From Flavobacterium profundi (GTDB lineage: Bacteria; Bacteroidota; Bacteroidia; Flavobacteriales; Flavobacteriaceae), in assembly GCF_006491645.1 (NCBI RefSeq), contig NZ_VDCZ01000002.1:434001-498000 (forward strand): a stretch of 64,000 nt of DNA, written 5' to 3'. This document shows, in pieces, positions 28,647-37,466 of the stretch (positions within the stretch are counted from its first letter, which is position 1; the number at the start of each line of letters is the position of its first letter). The notes below the pieces were generated by a model, which saw nothing but the letters and a program-made list of their open reading frames with translations, did not search any database and was not told the origin of the DNA. The translations under genes and the position numbers were made by a program.

Positions 28647-29093
28647 ATGCAGAAAGATTATATCTTAATTACTTTAGCCGATGATGACGAAGATGATCGT
28701 TTATTTTTTACAGATGCTTTTGATGAATTAAAAATAAATACAGTTGTCAATACTTTTAAAAATGGTAAAGAATTATTAGATTTTCTACATCACCCAGAAT
28801 CTGTTTTACCAAATATTATCTTTCTAGATTTAAATATGCCTATTCTAAATGGAATTGAATGTTTAAAAGAAATTAAAAAAAATCAAAAATTTGATAATAT
28901 TGCTATTGCCATCTATTCAACCTCATCGTCTGATCAAGATGTTGAGAATACCTTTGTTTTGGGTGCCAATATTTATATTAAAAAACCTAGTGATTTTAAT
29001 ACTCTAAAGAAAGTGTTATCAGAAGTAGTAACCATCAATTGGCAATACCATACAAGTGGATTAAATAAAGATAATTTTCTATTACGCCTATAA
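28647..29093 (+). CDS. Single-domain response regulator
   Basis: A 148-residue receiver domain with no output domain. The acidic pocket is ADDDEDD near residues 12-18, the phosphoacceptor is D61 in FLDLNMP, the conserved serine/threonine lies in YSTSSS and the lysine in IKKPSD. Proteins of this form pass phosphate in relays or act by protein contact. It sits between the AraC-type regulator and the histidine kinase, with 12 bp to the kinase, which is probably its partner. Confidence 0.92.
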   Translation: MQKDYILITLADDDEDDRLFFTDAFDELKINTVVNTFKNGKELLDFLHHPESVLPNIIFLDLNMPILNGIECLKEIKKNQKFDNIAIAIYSTSSSDQDVENTFVLGANIYIKKPSDFNTLKKVLSEVVTINWQYHTSGLNKDNFLLRL

Positions 29094-29105
29094 AGTGAAA
29101 GCTGT

Positions 29106-31319
29106 ATGAGAGAAAATAAATTTAAAACTTCAAAAGTTCATAAAATTATCTTTACCATCAGTTTATTTGTGGTACTTTTTGTGGGTGCTGTAACGTATAA
29201 ACATATCGAAAACCTTTCGCAGTCATCAAAACTCGTAGTACATACTTATGAAGTCAATTTAGAACTCGAACAATTATTTTCTTATATCAAAGACTCTGAA
29301 AATGGAATGAGAGGCTTTTTAATTACTCGAGATGAAAATTATTTAAATCCTTATTATACCGCTAATAGTAATATAAATGAGTCTTTTGCCAAATTAAAAA
29401 AACTTACCAAAGACAACAAACAACAGCAACAAAACCTAAACGAGTTATATGAAATTATAAAAAAGCGTTTAGATTATAATGGAGAATATTCAGATCCTGA
29501 TCTTAGCAGAAATATTGTAAATACTAAAGAGTTTAAGAAAAATTTTAATGAAAGTAGTCGATTACTGGTTGCTATTCGTAATAAAATCAATCAAATGACA
29601 GAAATTGAAGATACTTTTTTAATTAAAAGAAATTCAATTTATAACGAACAAATTAACTTAACTCCTATTTTAACCTTAAGCATTTTATTAGTTACCATAC
29701 TTTTAATTGTGTATGCATACTATAAAACGAATAATGATTTAGAAAAATTAAAAGAGGCAAATAATACCTTAAATAAAGCTTTTTTTCTAAATTCTCAAGC
29801 TGAAATTTTATCTAGTTTTGGTACTTGGGAATGGGATTTAGTTACGCATGTTACGAAATATTCAGAAAATTTTTATCGCATTTTAGGTTACGAACCTTAC
29901 TCCTTTCCTTCAACAAATGATAATTTTCTAACTTTTGTACATCCAGAAGACAAAGAAATTGTGTTAGGAATCATGGATCGAGTTGTTAGAGAAGAAAACT
30001 TACCACCTTCTACATTCAGAATTATTCGACCCGATGGAGAAATACGTTATTTTAGAGCGACTGGAAAATTATTTCTTGAAAAATTAAAACATAAAACGGT
30101 TTTAGGTGTTACGCATGACATTACAGATGAAATTAATAACAACAAGCTTTTAGAAGAAAACATTCAAAGTTTAGAAAAATTAAATAACGAACTTATCATT
30201 TTTGATGAATCGAGTCGTCAAGCGGAAATTTTAGGAAATTATGGCAGCTGGATTTTTAATTTTGAAACCAATGAATTTATCTATTCTGAAAATAAATACC
30301 GTTTAATGGGATTTGAACCTAAATCATTCCAACCTACCTTAGAAAATTTAATGGATCATATTTATGAAGATGATAGAGAGTTAGTTCAAGAAGCATTTGA
30401 AAACGCCAATACAACGGGTGAGATTCCTGCTCTCAATTATCGTGTTGTGCGTAAAGATAAAGAAATAAGACATTTCAAAACGGTAGCCAAATCCTTTACC
30501 GACTTAAGTGGTTTAGAAAGTATGATTGGAACCACTCAAGATGTAACAGAGGATTACCACAAAAATGAATTACTAGAAGAACGAAATTATGAATTGGAAC
30601 AAAACATAAAAGAATTAAGTGAATTCAATCATGTTGCCAGTCATGACTTACAAGAACCTCTAAGAAAAATTCAAACTTTCATCTCTAGAATTAATGATAA
30701 AGAAAAAGAAAATCTAACCGATTTTGGAAAAGATTATCTCATTCGCATTGAAAAAGCTTCAAGTAGAATGCGTATTTTAATTAATGATTTATTACAATAT
30801 TCTAGAACTAATAGAGGCGATAACGTGTTCACCCAAGTAGATCTTAATGAAGTATTGGCTAATAGTATTCTAGAGTTATCTCAAAACATTGAAGACAAAA
30901 AAGCAATCATCAAATATGATTCTTTTGATGTTATTGAAGGAGTAGAATTCCAAATGCAACAACTTTTCACCAATTTAATAAGTAATTCTTTGAAATATTC
31001 TAAAGAAGATGTCGTTCCAGAAATAGTAATTAAATATAAAAAGGTAAAAGCTAAAAACGAACCTATATTAAAAGAAGATTCTCACGAAGTATATCATAAA
31101 ATTAAGTTTACTGATAATGGTATAGGGTTTGAACAAGAAAATGCTGAAAAAATCTTTTTATTATTCAATAGACTTCATGGCAAAACAGAATATCAAGGAA
31201 CAGGTGTAGGTTTAGCAATTTGTAAAAAAATTGTTGAAAATCATAATGGCTATATTTTTGCAAAAGGGGTACCTGGAAAAGGCGCAACATTTACTATTTA
31301 TATTCCTAAATATATTTAA
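29106..31319 (+). CDS. Membrane sensor histidine kinase with CHASE3 and two PAS domains
   Basis: A 737-residue kinase. A first helix (about 13-30) and a second (about 183-203) bracket a periplasmic CHASE3 domain with the characteristic DSENGMRGFLITRDENYL. Two PAS_3-type domains follow (about 230-335 and 365-475; GTWEWDL and GSWIFNF begin them). The HisKA helix has the phosphoacceptor H513 in ASHDLQEPLRKI, and the HATPase domain carries NLISNSLKYS, DNGIGF and GTGVGLAICKKI. The kinase and upstream receiver form a two-component pair. Its stop overlaps the YihY start (TAATG), so membrane protein expression may be coupled to it. Confidence 0.92.
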   Translation: MRENKFKTSKVHKIIFTISLFVVLFVGAVTYKHIENLSQSSKLVVHTYEVNLELEQLFSYIKDSENGMRGFLITRDENYLNPYYTANSNINESFAKLKKLTKDNKQQQQNLNELYEIIKKRLDYNGEYSDPDLSRNIVNTKEFKKNFNESSRLLVAIRNKINQMTEIEDTFLIKRNSIYNEQINLTPILTLSILLVTILLIVYAYYKTNNDLEKLKEANNTLNKAFFLNSQAEILSSFGTWEWDLVTHVTKYSENFYRILGYEPYSFPSTNDNFLTFVHPEDKEIVLGIMDRVVREENLPPSTFRIIRPDGEIRYFRATGKLFLEKLKHKTVLGVTHDITDEINNNKLLEENIQSLEKLNNELIIFDESSRQAEILGNYGSWIFNFETNEFIYSENKYRLMGFEPKSFQPTLENLMDHIYEDDRELVQEAFENANTTGEIPALNYRVVRKDKEIRHFKTVAKSFTDLSGLESMIGTTQDVTEDYHKNELLEERNYELEQNIKELSEFNHVASHDLQEPLRKIQTFISRINDKEKENLTDFGKDYLIRIEKASSRMRILINDLLQYSRTNRGDNVFTQVDLNEVLANSILELSQNIEDKKAIIKYDSFDVIEGVEFQMQQLFTNLISNSLKYSKEDVVPEIVIKYKKVKAKNEPILKEDSHEVYHKIKFTDNGIGFEQENAEKIFLLFNRLHGKTEYQGTGVGLAICKKIVENHNGYIFAKGVPGKGATFTIYIPKYI

Positions 31320-32260
31320 TGATGATAGATTTTAAGCGATTTTGGAAAGTATTGAAAAACACCTTTACGGGTTTTTTAGAGAAAAAAATCTTAAAACTAA
31401 GTTCTTCCTTAGCCTATACCACTGTTTTTTCAATTGGTCCCTTATTGCTTGTACTACTTTATTTATGTGATATTTTTTGGGGAAGAGAAGCAATTGAAGG
31501 TAGCATTTATAACCAACTCAAAAATTTTGTAGGGGAAGAAAGTGCTATCCAGGTTCAAGAAATGATTAAAAACTTAAGTATTTCAAATAGTACTAGTTTA
31601 GCAGGAATTGTAGGTATCATCATGTTAATTATTGGAGCTACTTCTGTTTTTGCCGAAATTCAAGATTCAATCAATACGATTTGGGATATTCGACCCAAAA
31701 AGAAAGCCTCTGGATTTTGGATATTTATCAAGGCACGCTTATTGTCCTTTGGAGTAATTGGTAGCATTGGTTTTATTCTACTTGTTTCATTAGGTATTTC
31801 AGCTATTTTAGATGCTATTAGTAACGAATTGACTTCTTATTTTCCCGAAGTACTTTATTATGTCATTTATGTGATTAATTCTTTAATCTCATTTTTAGTC
31901 ATTTCCTTCTTATTTGGTGCCATTTTTACCATTTTACCCGATGCTGAAATCAAGTGGAGACAGGTTAAGTTTGCTTCATTTACCACTGCTATTTTATTTA
32001 TTTTTGGCAAGTTTTTAATCTCTTTCTATATCGCTAATTCCAATATTAACTCTGTATATGGTTCTGCAGGTTCTTTTGTAATCGTTATGGTTTGGGTATA
32101 TTACTCATCGATGATATTGTATTTTGGAGCACAATTAGCAAAATCATACGCTGTTGAATATGCGGCTCCAATACAACCTTCCGCTTTTGCAGAATTTATT
32201 ACCACCACTGAAAAAAAAAGTAGTGTTCAAATCTTACACGAAAATCCAACAGACAAATAA
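31319..32260 (+). CDS. YihY/BrkB-family inner-membrane protein
   Basis: A 313-residue polytopic protein of the YihY/virulence factor BrkB family, with about six hydrophobic helices. Typical signatures are LSSSLAYTTVFSIGPLLLVL near residue 28 and the GSFVIVMVWVYYSSMILYFGAQLAKSY terminal helix pair (seen around residue 245-270). Members were once annotated as RNase BN; the function remains unknown, with links to envelope stress. It begins one base inside the kinase stop and ends before a strong terminator. Confidence 0.88.
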   Translation: MMIDFKRFWKVLKNTFTGFLEKKILKLSSSLAYTTVFSIGPLLLVLLYLCDIFWGREAIEGSIYNQLKNFVGEESAIQVQEMIKNLSISNSTSLAGIVGIIMLIIGATSVFAEIQDSINTIWDIRPKKKASGFWIFIKARLLSFGVIGSIGFILLVSLGISAILDAISNELTSYFPEVLYYVIYVINSLISFLVISFLFGAIFTILPDAEIKWRQVKFASFTTAILFIFGKFLISFYIANSNINSVYGSAGSFVIVMVWVYYSSMILYFGAQLAKSYAVEYAAPIQPSAFAEFITTTEKKSSVQILHENPTDK

Positions 32261-32291
32261 GACTCTTCAATAAATTTTCATAATCAATACA

Positions 32292-32321
32292 AAAAAACGC
32301 TCTCTTATAGAGCGTTTTTTT
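32292..32321 (+). terminator. Rho-independent terminator after the kinase/YihY unit
   Basis: AAAACGCTCT pairs with AGAGCGTTTT around a five-base loop, followed by a run of seven T. It ends the AraC-RR-HK-YihY transcript. Confidence 0.9.
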
Positions 32322-32554
32322 GTGCTTTTTATGAATGATGATGCATAAAACTTAAAATTCTATAAGCTTCCCTAAAAATGATATAACACAAACCCTTTGT
32401 ATGTGACGTAATTTTGTCTTGTAAGTTCTTAGAAAAGAAAATGAAATTGAATTAAGTAGTTGGCAAATGGAAATGATATAAGCAATACAAAAAATGATGT
32501 AATAAAGAATTTTCCATAATACACCAACTTTGTAATGTAATTAAAACGAATAAA
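32322..32554. other. Intergenic region with possible promoter for the small-envelope-protein cluster
   Basis: No coding potential is seen. CAACTTTG at 32525-32532 is one base off TAnnTTTG and lies 22 bp before the next start codon; the surrounding ACTTTGTAAT is shared with the dps promoter region. Upstream the sequence CTATAAGCTTCCCTAA (32362-32377) also recalls ATAAGCTTTTCCCTAA ahead of dps, which could mean common stress control. Confidence 0.4.
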
Positions 32555-33124
32555 ATGAGAAAGACACACCCCAAGAGAACGTTAAACTTCTATTTCATTC
32601 TGTGCAGTATTACACTATTAACGGTTACTTCTTGTGTTTTTACAAACAATACAAAAGAAGAAAGTATACTAACCAATATTAGTAGTAATACTAACAATTA
32701 TAAAAATGTAGAAGCAGAACTATTGGCAAAGTTTAATGAAAAGAATCTAAACTTAATTACAATAAGTAATCATGTTAAAGAAAAAGAAGTTCCTTTTAGA
32801 GTGAAATGCTTAGCAACAGAATTAATAAAGGAACAGAGTAAGATAAATAAAGTAATCAGTAAAATTACTTCTGAAAAATTAATAATCGTTCCAAACCTTA
32901 ATGTAGAACAAAGCATTAATAGATTGGAAAAAGCTAAAAAAGACAATTATAACAATGTTTATTTGGAAACCGTTTCAAAAATTTTGTCGAATCAAATTCA
33001 AGATTTAACGGAATTATCAAAAACAACTAATGATGTAGACTTTAAAATTTTAGCCTTACAAACCATAGTAAAACTAAATACATCCTTAGATAAGGTAAAT
33101 CAAATAAAAATTGCAGAAACATGA
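32555..33124 (+). CDS. Predicted lipoprotein of unknown function
   Basis: A 189-residue protein with a long N-terminal signal and lipobox-like TVTSC at about residues 23-27. The mature part is almost entirely helical, with a faint likeness to the DUF4142 ferritin-like helical bundles (helices around KCLATELIKEQSKINKVIS and DFKILALQTIVKLNTSLDKV), but no metal ligands are evident. It may be the first gene of a run of small envelope proteins. Its stop overlaps the next tiny gene by 4 bp. Confidence 0.65.
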   Translation: MRKTHPKRTLNFYFILCSITLLTVTSCVFTNNTKEESILTNISSNTNNYKNVEAELLAKFNEKNLNLITISNHVKEKEVPFRVKCLATELIKEQSKINKVISKITSEKLIIVPNLNVEQSINRLEKAKKDNYNNVYLETVSKILSNQIQDLTELSKTTNDVDFKILALQTIVKLNTSLDKVNQIKIAET

Positions 33125-33201
33125 AAAAATGGATAATAGCATTAGTCGTATTTATTGTTTTTACACTAATCGCAAATGCCACAATAATAATTAACAATTA
33201 A
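33121..33201 (+). CDS. Very small membrane protein (26 residues)
   Basis: A 26-codon open frame begins in the stop codon of the preceding lipoprotein (ATGA overlap). It encodes MKKWIIALVVFIVFTLIANA followed by TIIINN: one hydrophobic helix after a short positive N-terminus, so either a small inner-membrane peptide or a lone signal peptide. The tight overlap is the main support for it being translated. It was too short for ordinary gene calling. Confidence 0.5.
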   Translation: MKKWIIALVVFIVFTLIANATIIINN

Positions 33202-33240
33202 ATTAATAAAAACCAAATACAAACATTAAAAACAATTGAC

Positions 33241-33888
33241 ATGAAAAGAAGAAAAAAAATTGTAGCCACTTTAGCATTAGCCTTAATGACTTCACTAGGA
33301 GTTAATGCTCAATCAGAAGAGTCTAATGCAGAATTCGGAGTTAAAGGAGGGGTTAATTTCTCCAACATGTACACAGAAGATGTAGATGACAACAACGTTC
33401 TTACAAGTTTTAACGCAGGTTTCTATGCAAAATTACCTATTTCTGATGCAGTAGCTATTCAACCAGAGTTATTGTACAGTAGAAAAGGTGCTGAGTTGGT
33501 ATATGACAACGCTTTTGCTGAAGGTACCGCAAAATTTAAATTAAATTACATTGAATTACCAATCTTGTTAAAATTAAACATTACAGATAGTTTCAATGTA
33601 CACGCTGGTCCCTACTTTGCATACCTTGTAAATGCACAAGTTACTAATGAAACAGACAGTGGAACATTCGATTTCGAAGACAATTATGACAATGATGATT
33701 TCAACAAATTCGATTACGGTTTATCGGCTGGTGTAGGTCTAGATTTTCAATCAATAGGTATTGGAGTTCGATACAACTATGGTTTACAAACTGTTGGAAA
33801 AGATAGAGAATTTGCTGGAACAACATACACAGTACCAGATGGAAAAAATAGCAACCTAAGTTTATACTTAGCCGTTCGTTTAAATTAA
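33241..33888 (+). CDS. PorT-like outer-membrane beta-barrel protein
   Basis: A 215-residue porin-family protein. The signal peptide ends around MTSLGVNAQ (residue 24). The mature part starts FGVKGGVNFSNMYTED, the classic opening of the small eight-stranded barrel family (PF13568), with further strands GFYAKLPISDAVAIQPELLYS and LKLNITDSFNVHAGPY; it ends LSLYLAVRLN. Members are abundant outer-membrane proteins of unclear role. It is followed by three small membrane-protein genes. Confidence 0.85.
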   Translation: MKRRKKIVATLALALMTSLGVNAQSEESNAEFGVKGGVNFSNMYTEDVDDNNVLTSFNAGFYAKLPISDAVAIQPELLYSRKGAELVYDNAFAEGTAKFKLNYIELPILLKLNITDSFNVHAGPYFAYLVNAQVTNETDSGTFDFEDNYDNDDFNKFDYGLSAGVGLDFQSIGIGVRYNYGLQTVGKDREFAGTTYTVPDGKNSNLSLYLAVRLN

Positions 33889-33910
33889 TAACAATTAAAA
33901 TTTAATCAAG

Positions 33911-34063
33911 ATGTCAAATTTATTATATCTCGTTGCAGTCATATTGATCATTGGCTGGGCATTAGGATTCTTTGTGTATAGCGTGGGTTCATTAATACAC
34001 ATATTATTAGTAATCGCTATAATAGCAATTATCGTTAGAATCATTCAAGGAAGAAGAATTTAA
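33911..34063 (+). CDS. lmo0937-family small membrane protein (50 residues)
   Basis: ATG 33911 to TAA 34061-34063 encodes 50 residues: MSNLLYLVAVILIIGWALGF, then FVYSVGSLIHILLVIAIIAI and VRIIQGRRI. Two hydrophobic helices and the GSLIHILLVIAI motif match the lmo0937/DUF5670 family of small inner-membrane proteins, which often sit beside stress genes such as csbD and ytxH. Too short to be listed by standard ORF scans, but the pattern is unmistakable. Confidence 0.85.
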   Translation: MSNLLYLVAVILIIGWALGFFVYSVGSLIHILLVIAIIAIIVRIIQGRRI

Positions 34064-34096
34064 AAAACAATATTAAAAATCTAAAAAAAAGAAATT

Positions 34097-34381
34097 ATGA
34101 AATCAAATAATGCAATATTAGGAGTAGTAGCTGGATTAGCAGCTGGAGCAGTTATCGGAGTATTATTAGCACCAGATAAAGGTTCAAACACGAGAAAAAA
34201 AATTGGTAAAAAAGCCAATGAGTTAAAAGATAACTTAAAAGAAGGTTTTGATAACACCGTAAGTACACTAGAAAAAAAATATGGTGAACTTCAAGAAAAA
34301 TACAATTTCCTTTCTGAAAATATCGATGATAAACTTCAAGAAGGTAAATCAAAAATTAAAGAAGAATTATCAAAAATTTAA
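34097..34381 (+). CDS. YtxH-domain protein
   Basis: A 94-residue protein with the YtxH signature: a glycine/alanine-rich helix (AILGVVAGLAAGAVIGVLLAPDKGS) followed by NTRKKIGKKANELKDNLKEG and a helical tail. YtxH family members are general-stress membrane-associated proteins. It lies between the lmo0937-type protein and a holin-X-like protein with 10 bp spacing, so the three form one unit. Confidence 0.88.
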   Translation: MKSNNAILGVVAGLAAGAVIGVLLAPDKGSNTRKKIGKKANELKDNLKEGFDNTVSTLEKKYGELQEKYNFLSENIDDKLQEGKSKIKEELSKI

Positions 34382-34391
34382 GTAAAACAAG

Positions 34392-34745
34392 ATGGAAAAG
34401 ATAGCTACAAATTTCGAAATGCTTTTAGAAAAGGCACAAGATTATACAAAGTCTAGCATTGAATTATTTAAATTGAATGCTATTGATAAAACAGCAGACA
34501 TAACTGCCTCTTTAACTTTTAGATTAGCATTCGGTTTAATTGTAGCTATGTTCTCCTTGTTTATCAATATTGGAATTAGTTTATACATTGGAAAACTACT
34601 TGGAGAAACATACCTAGGTTTTCTTATTGTATCTGGATTTTATTTAGTTCTTGCTATTCTATTATTTGTTTTTAGAAAACAATTAATTAAAGTGCCAATA
34701 ACAAATATGGTTATTAGAAAACTTTTGGAAACTAAAATCAGATAA
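34392..34745 (+). CDS. Holin-X/YqjE-like membrane protein
   Basis: A 117-residue protein with an amphipathic N-terminus and two hydrophobic helices (about 45-68 and 75-95). It resembles the phage holin family (PF07332), which in bacterial chromosomes denotes YqjE-type inner-membrane proteins and not phage lysis genes. In Flavobacteria it commonly follows a ytxH gene. There is no phage context here. The next gene starts 2 bp after its stop. Confidence 0.75.
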   Translation: MEKIATNFEMLLEKAQDYTKSSIELFKLNAIDKTADITASLTFRLAFGLIVAMFSLFINIGISLYIGKLLGETYLGFLIVSGFYLVLAILLFVFRKQLIKVPITNMVIRKLLETKIR

Positions 34746-34747
34746 TT

Positions 34748-35131
34748 ATGAAAAGGATAGACGAAAATCAACTTCTAGATGAAAAAATTAGATTACTAGA
34801 AATTAAACGAAATCAAGATTTTGAAGTTTTACGTAATCAATTTAATGATACCGTAGATAGTTTAAAACCGGTGAATATTGTGAAAGAAACAATTGCAGAT
34901 TTTAAAAAATCGAAAGAAATAAAGAGTTCTTTATTGGAAACAACTTTAGGAATTGCAGGAGGTTACTTAACTCGAAAAATGATGATTGGAAAATCTGCTG
35001 GAACATTAAAGAAAATATCTGCTACAATTGTACAATATTTGGTTTCCAACTTTATTACAAACAAGGCTGAACAAATAACTTCAAAAGAAAAAGAAGACAA
35101 ATTAGAGCCCAGTCCTATTCAACAGAACTAA
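34748..35131 (+). CDS. Small conserved helical protein, unknown function
   Basis: A 127-residue mostly helical protein. It starts with a charged coiled segment (EKIRLLEIKRNQDFEVLRNQF) and has a glycine-containing amphipathic region (LGIAGGYLTRKMMIG) and a hydrophobic patch (IVQYLVSNFITNKA). It is comparable in position and size with YqjK-like partners of YqjE-type proteins, but I do not recognise a specific domain. It closes the small-envelope-protein unit. Confidence 0.6.
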   Translation: MKRIDENQLLDEKIRLLEIKRNQDFEVLRNQFNDTVDSLKPVNIVKETIADFKKSKEIKSSLLETTLGIAGGYLTRKMMIGKSAGTLKKISATIVQYLVSNFITNKAEQITSKEKEDKLEPSPIQQN

Positions 35132-35303
35132 TAAATAATTATTATTTATGATATCAATGCATTTTAAACATCTATTAGTAATGTTTTTAATGTATGTTTT
35201 TCAAAATATAAATTATGTAAAGGATTACAAAAATTATATAAAAAGTAATCTAAAAAACTGGACTAATTTTACACTATAATAATAACATAAATAAAAAATA
35301 AAG

Positions 35304-35969
35304 ATGAAAAACTTAAAAATCACATTAGGACTATTAGCTGTAGCAGTATCATTTACTGCATGTACAGATGAAAAAAAATTACAAGCTGAAAAAGATGTTG
35401 CCATGTATGCAAATTATGTAGACTCAGTAAGCAATGTTGAAATGAATGAAGCAGCAAACGATTGGGATGAAATCCAAAAAGATTACGATCGTTTAAAAAT
35501 GAATGCTGAGAATTCTTTAACTGGTGTTGAAGAAGATCAAAAATTAAAAGAATCTATTGATAATGCTACTGTTAGATATGAAGAATACAAAGTAAAAGTA
35601 GTTACTGAAAAAGAAAAAGCAGACGCAGAAAATGCAAAAATGACGATGCGTAAAACGCTTTTAGGACCAACCTATGACGGTTCTGCAGATATGACTTTTG
35701 CTTGGGTTAATAAAGATAACATTTTAAGTGTTTATGACAACTTTGTAACTACAGTTGAAAATAATAAAGATTCGTATTCAAGAGAAGATTGGGACGAAAT
35801 CAAATTACTGTATGAAGCGTTAGATACTAGAAAAAATACGGTTGAAAAAGAAGGCTTATCGTCTGAAGATAATAGAAAAATTGCAGCTTTAAAAATCAAA
35901 TTTGCTCCAATGTATACTGTAAACAGAATTGGTGCTAAATCTGAAGAAAACGAAGAAGCTAAAAAATAA
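35304..35969 (+). CDS. Predicted lipoprotein, charged helical (DUF6565-like)
   Basis: A 221-residue protein with a clear lipobox: LLAVAVSFTACTDEKK, Cys20. The mature part is highly charged and helical with coiled-coil-like segments (WDEIQKDYDRLKMNAENS, DWDEIKLLYEALDTRKN). I associate it with the DUF6565 group of Bacteroidota lipoproteins, with moderate confidence; no function is known. It has its own 172-bp upstream region, and two terminators follow it. Confidence 0.65.
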   Translation: MKNLKITLGLLAVAVSFTACTDEKKLQAEKDVAMYANYVDSVSNVEMNEAANDWDEIQKDYDRLKMNAENSLTGVEEDQKLKESIDNATVRYEEYKVKVVTEKEKADAENAKMTMRKTLLGPTYDGSADMTFAWVNKDNILSVYDNFVTTVENNKDSYSREDWDEIKLLYEALDTRKNTVEKEGLSSEDNRKIAALKIKFAPMYTVNRIGAKSEENEEAKK

Positions 35970-35985
35970 TCCCTTGGGATAAAAG

Positions 35986-36020
35986 TAAAACAGCAAGCTT
36001 TTACTTGCTGTTTGTTTTTT
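35986..36020 (+). terminator. First terminator after the DUF6565-like lipoprotein
   Basis: AAACAGCAAG (35988-35997) pairs with CTTGCTGTTT (36004-36013), loop of six, followed by a T-rich stretch. Confidence 0.8.
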
Positions 36021-36049
36021 TCAATAAAAAAGGTTTTAGTTATTGAGAG

Positions 36050-36081
36050 CCGTTTGAAAGTAAATTTCAAACGGTTTTTTT
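36050..36081 (+). terminator. Second, tandem terminator
   Basis: CCGTTTGAAA pairs with TTTCAAACGG around a short AT loop and is followed by seven T on the plus strand. It overlaps the 3' end of the minus-strand DUF5723-like gene and ensures that plus-strand readthrough does not enter it. Confidence 0.75.
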
Positions 36082-37393
36082 ATTTATCATTATGATATAA
36101 TGGAATTTTAATACCTAAATGCACATCCACCGCATTCGAATAACCAAACAAGCCATTAAAAAGAGAACCTGAACCTAAAGTAATAGGTCCTGCTCTAAAT
36201 CCAAATCCAGATAAAAATCCTGAATCTTCTACAACAGAAAACGGCAAATAGATACTAAACCATCTCGTTTCATATCTTGGAGTCATACTAAATGTGTTCT
36301 TAATATAATTTGAATTAGGCTTCGTCTCTTTATTCATATTTAAATCGGTATTTAGATTCAAATAGAACTTATCATAGGCATTCCAATCTGCGTTAAAATG
36401 AAGCGCTGTAGGTAAAGAAACGTTAAACGATTTACTTTCACTAATTCTTGAATAGTAGGAATCAAAATCATCATTAATTGCATATTCAGCATCGGTATAA
36501 GAGGCATCCGCTTCATACACCACTTTTTCACCTTCTTTAAATTTGATACTTCCAATATCAGTTACAGAAACTCAGAATTTTACTAAATACTTATTATATG
36601 CTTTACTAGAATTAGCATTGGACTCATTGGTTCTTAATTCATAGGTGAAACCAATATCGGTTCCAAAACCACTTCCTCGATTGTCAATTGGATCATCAAA
36701 ATTTTCTAAACTACTAACATTTCCCGTTTCTATTTCACCAGAAGTCGTAGTTGTATTCGTTAATTCTAAACCGGTATAATCATAAGCAATTGACAAATTT
36801 CTAGCTTTAATATAACCTGAATACAAACCACCAATATATTTTACCGAAACCCCTCCTTTTATAAAATGTTTTTCATTATTAAATAAAATTCTAGCATAAG
36901 ACAAACCCACTTCAAACCAAGAATTTGTGGCAATACTAAAATTTTGATTTTGTATATCAATATCTTCTTCAATATCTTCTTGAATTTTTTCTAAAAATAA
37001 ACCATTAATTTCTGAAGCATGTCCTATTCCTCTAGCTCTTGTAAAGAATCCGAAAGTACTATTATCATCAATATTAAATAAAAATGAGGGCCCTAAAAAA
37101 TCAACATTGGTATACAAATTATTATTGTCTGTAGGCGTCTTTTTTGCATACGCTTCAAAATCAGAATTACTTAAAAGATCTCCTATTTTAACCGCATAAT
37201 AGTCGCTACCTGCAAAAAAACTACCTGAAACAATATTAATATCCGATTTAAAACGTGAATCTGCAATATTGGCAGGGTTATTCATAACACTGTAAATTCC
37301 AGCATAATTATCATATTGACTTCCAAAAAAAGATTGGGATTGCAACGTATAACTCAGTAATAAAATGAGTACTAAAAAAGCTTTCTTTATCAT
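36080..37393 (-). pseudogene. DUF5723-like outer-membrane protein gene interrupted by one in-frame TGA
   Basis: One continuous reading frame of 438 codons, broken only by TGA at 36572-36574 (codon 274). The upstream part has a signal peptide (MIKKAFLVLILLLSYTLQSQ) and the opening NYAGIYSVMNNPANIADSRF typical of the DUF5723 barrel family of Flavobacteria. The downstream part continues the barrel in the same frame, V-S-V-T-D-I-G-S-I-K-F, and ends GIKIPLYHNDK. The TGA sits where a glycine (GGA) would fit the pattern K-F-G-V-S-V-T-D-I-G, so a single G-to-T change explains it. Without the C-terminal third the barrel cannot close. It could be a true nonsense mutation or a sequencing error; recoding is unlikely since other genes here end in TGA. 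Confidence 0.8.
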
Positions 37394-37418
37394 AAAAATT
37401 GGATTTAGGGTTATAAAA

Positions 37419-37448
37419 AAAGGCTATAAACATCAGTTTATAGCCTTT
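37419..37448 (-). terminator. Terminator of prfA
   Basis: A perfect 13-bp inverted repeat (37419-37431 with 37436-37448, loop of four) is followed on the minus strand by a T run (A run at 37412-37420 on plus). It lies 19 bp after the prfA stop and separates it from the interrupted barrel gene. Confidence 0.92.
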
Positions 37449-37466
37449 CAAAAATACTATTTTTTT

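Noticed and set aside
34392..34745. Phage holin or prophage remnant
   Set aside because: No other phage genes occur here; YqjE-type chromosomal proteins match the same profile and the ytxH context fits them.
36572..36574. TGA recoded as glycine or selenocysteine
   Set aside because: Several other genes in the window stop at TGA (for example at 14126-14128 and 48059-48061) and no SECIS-like structure is evident next to the site; a simple nonsense change or read error is more economical.
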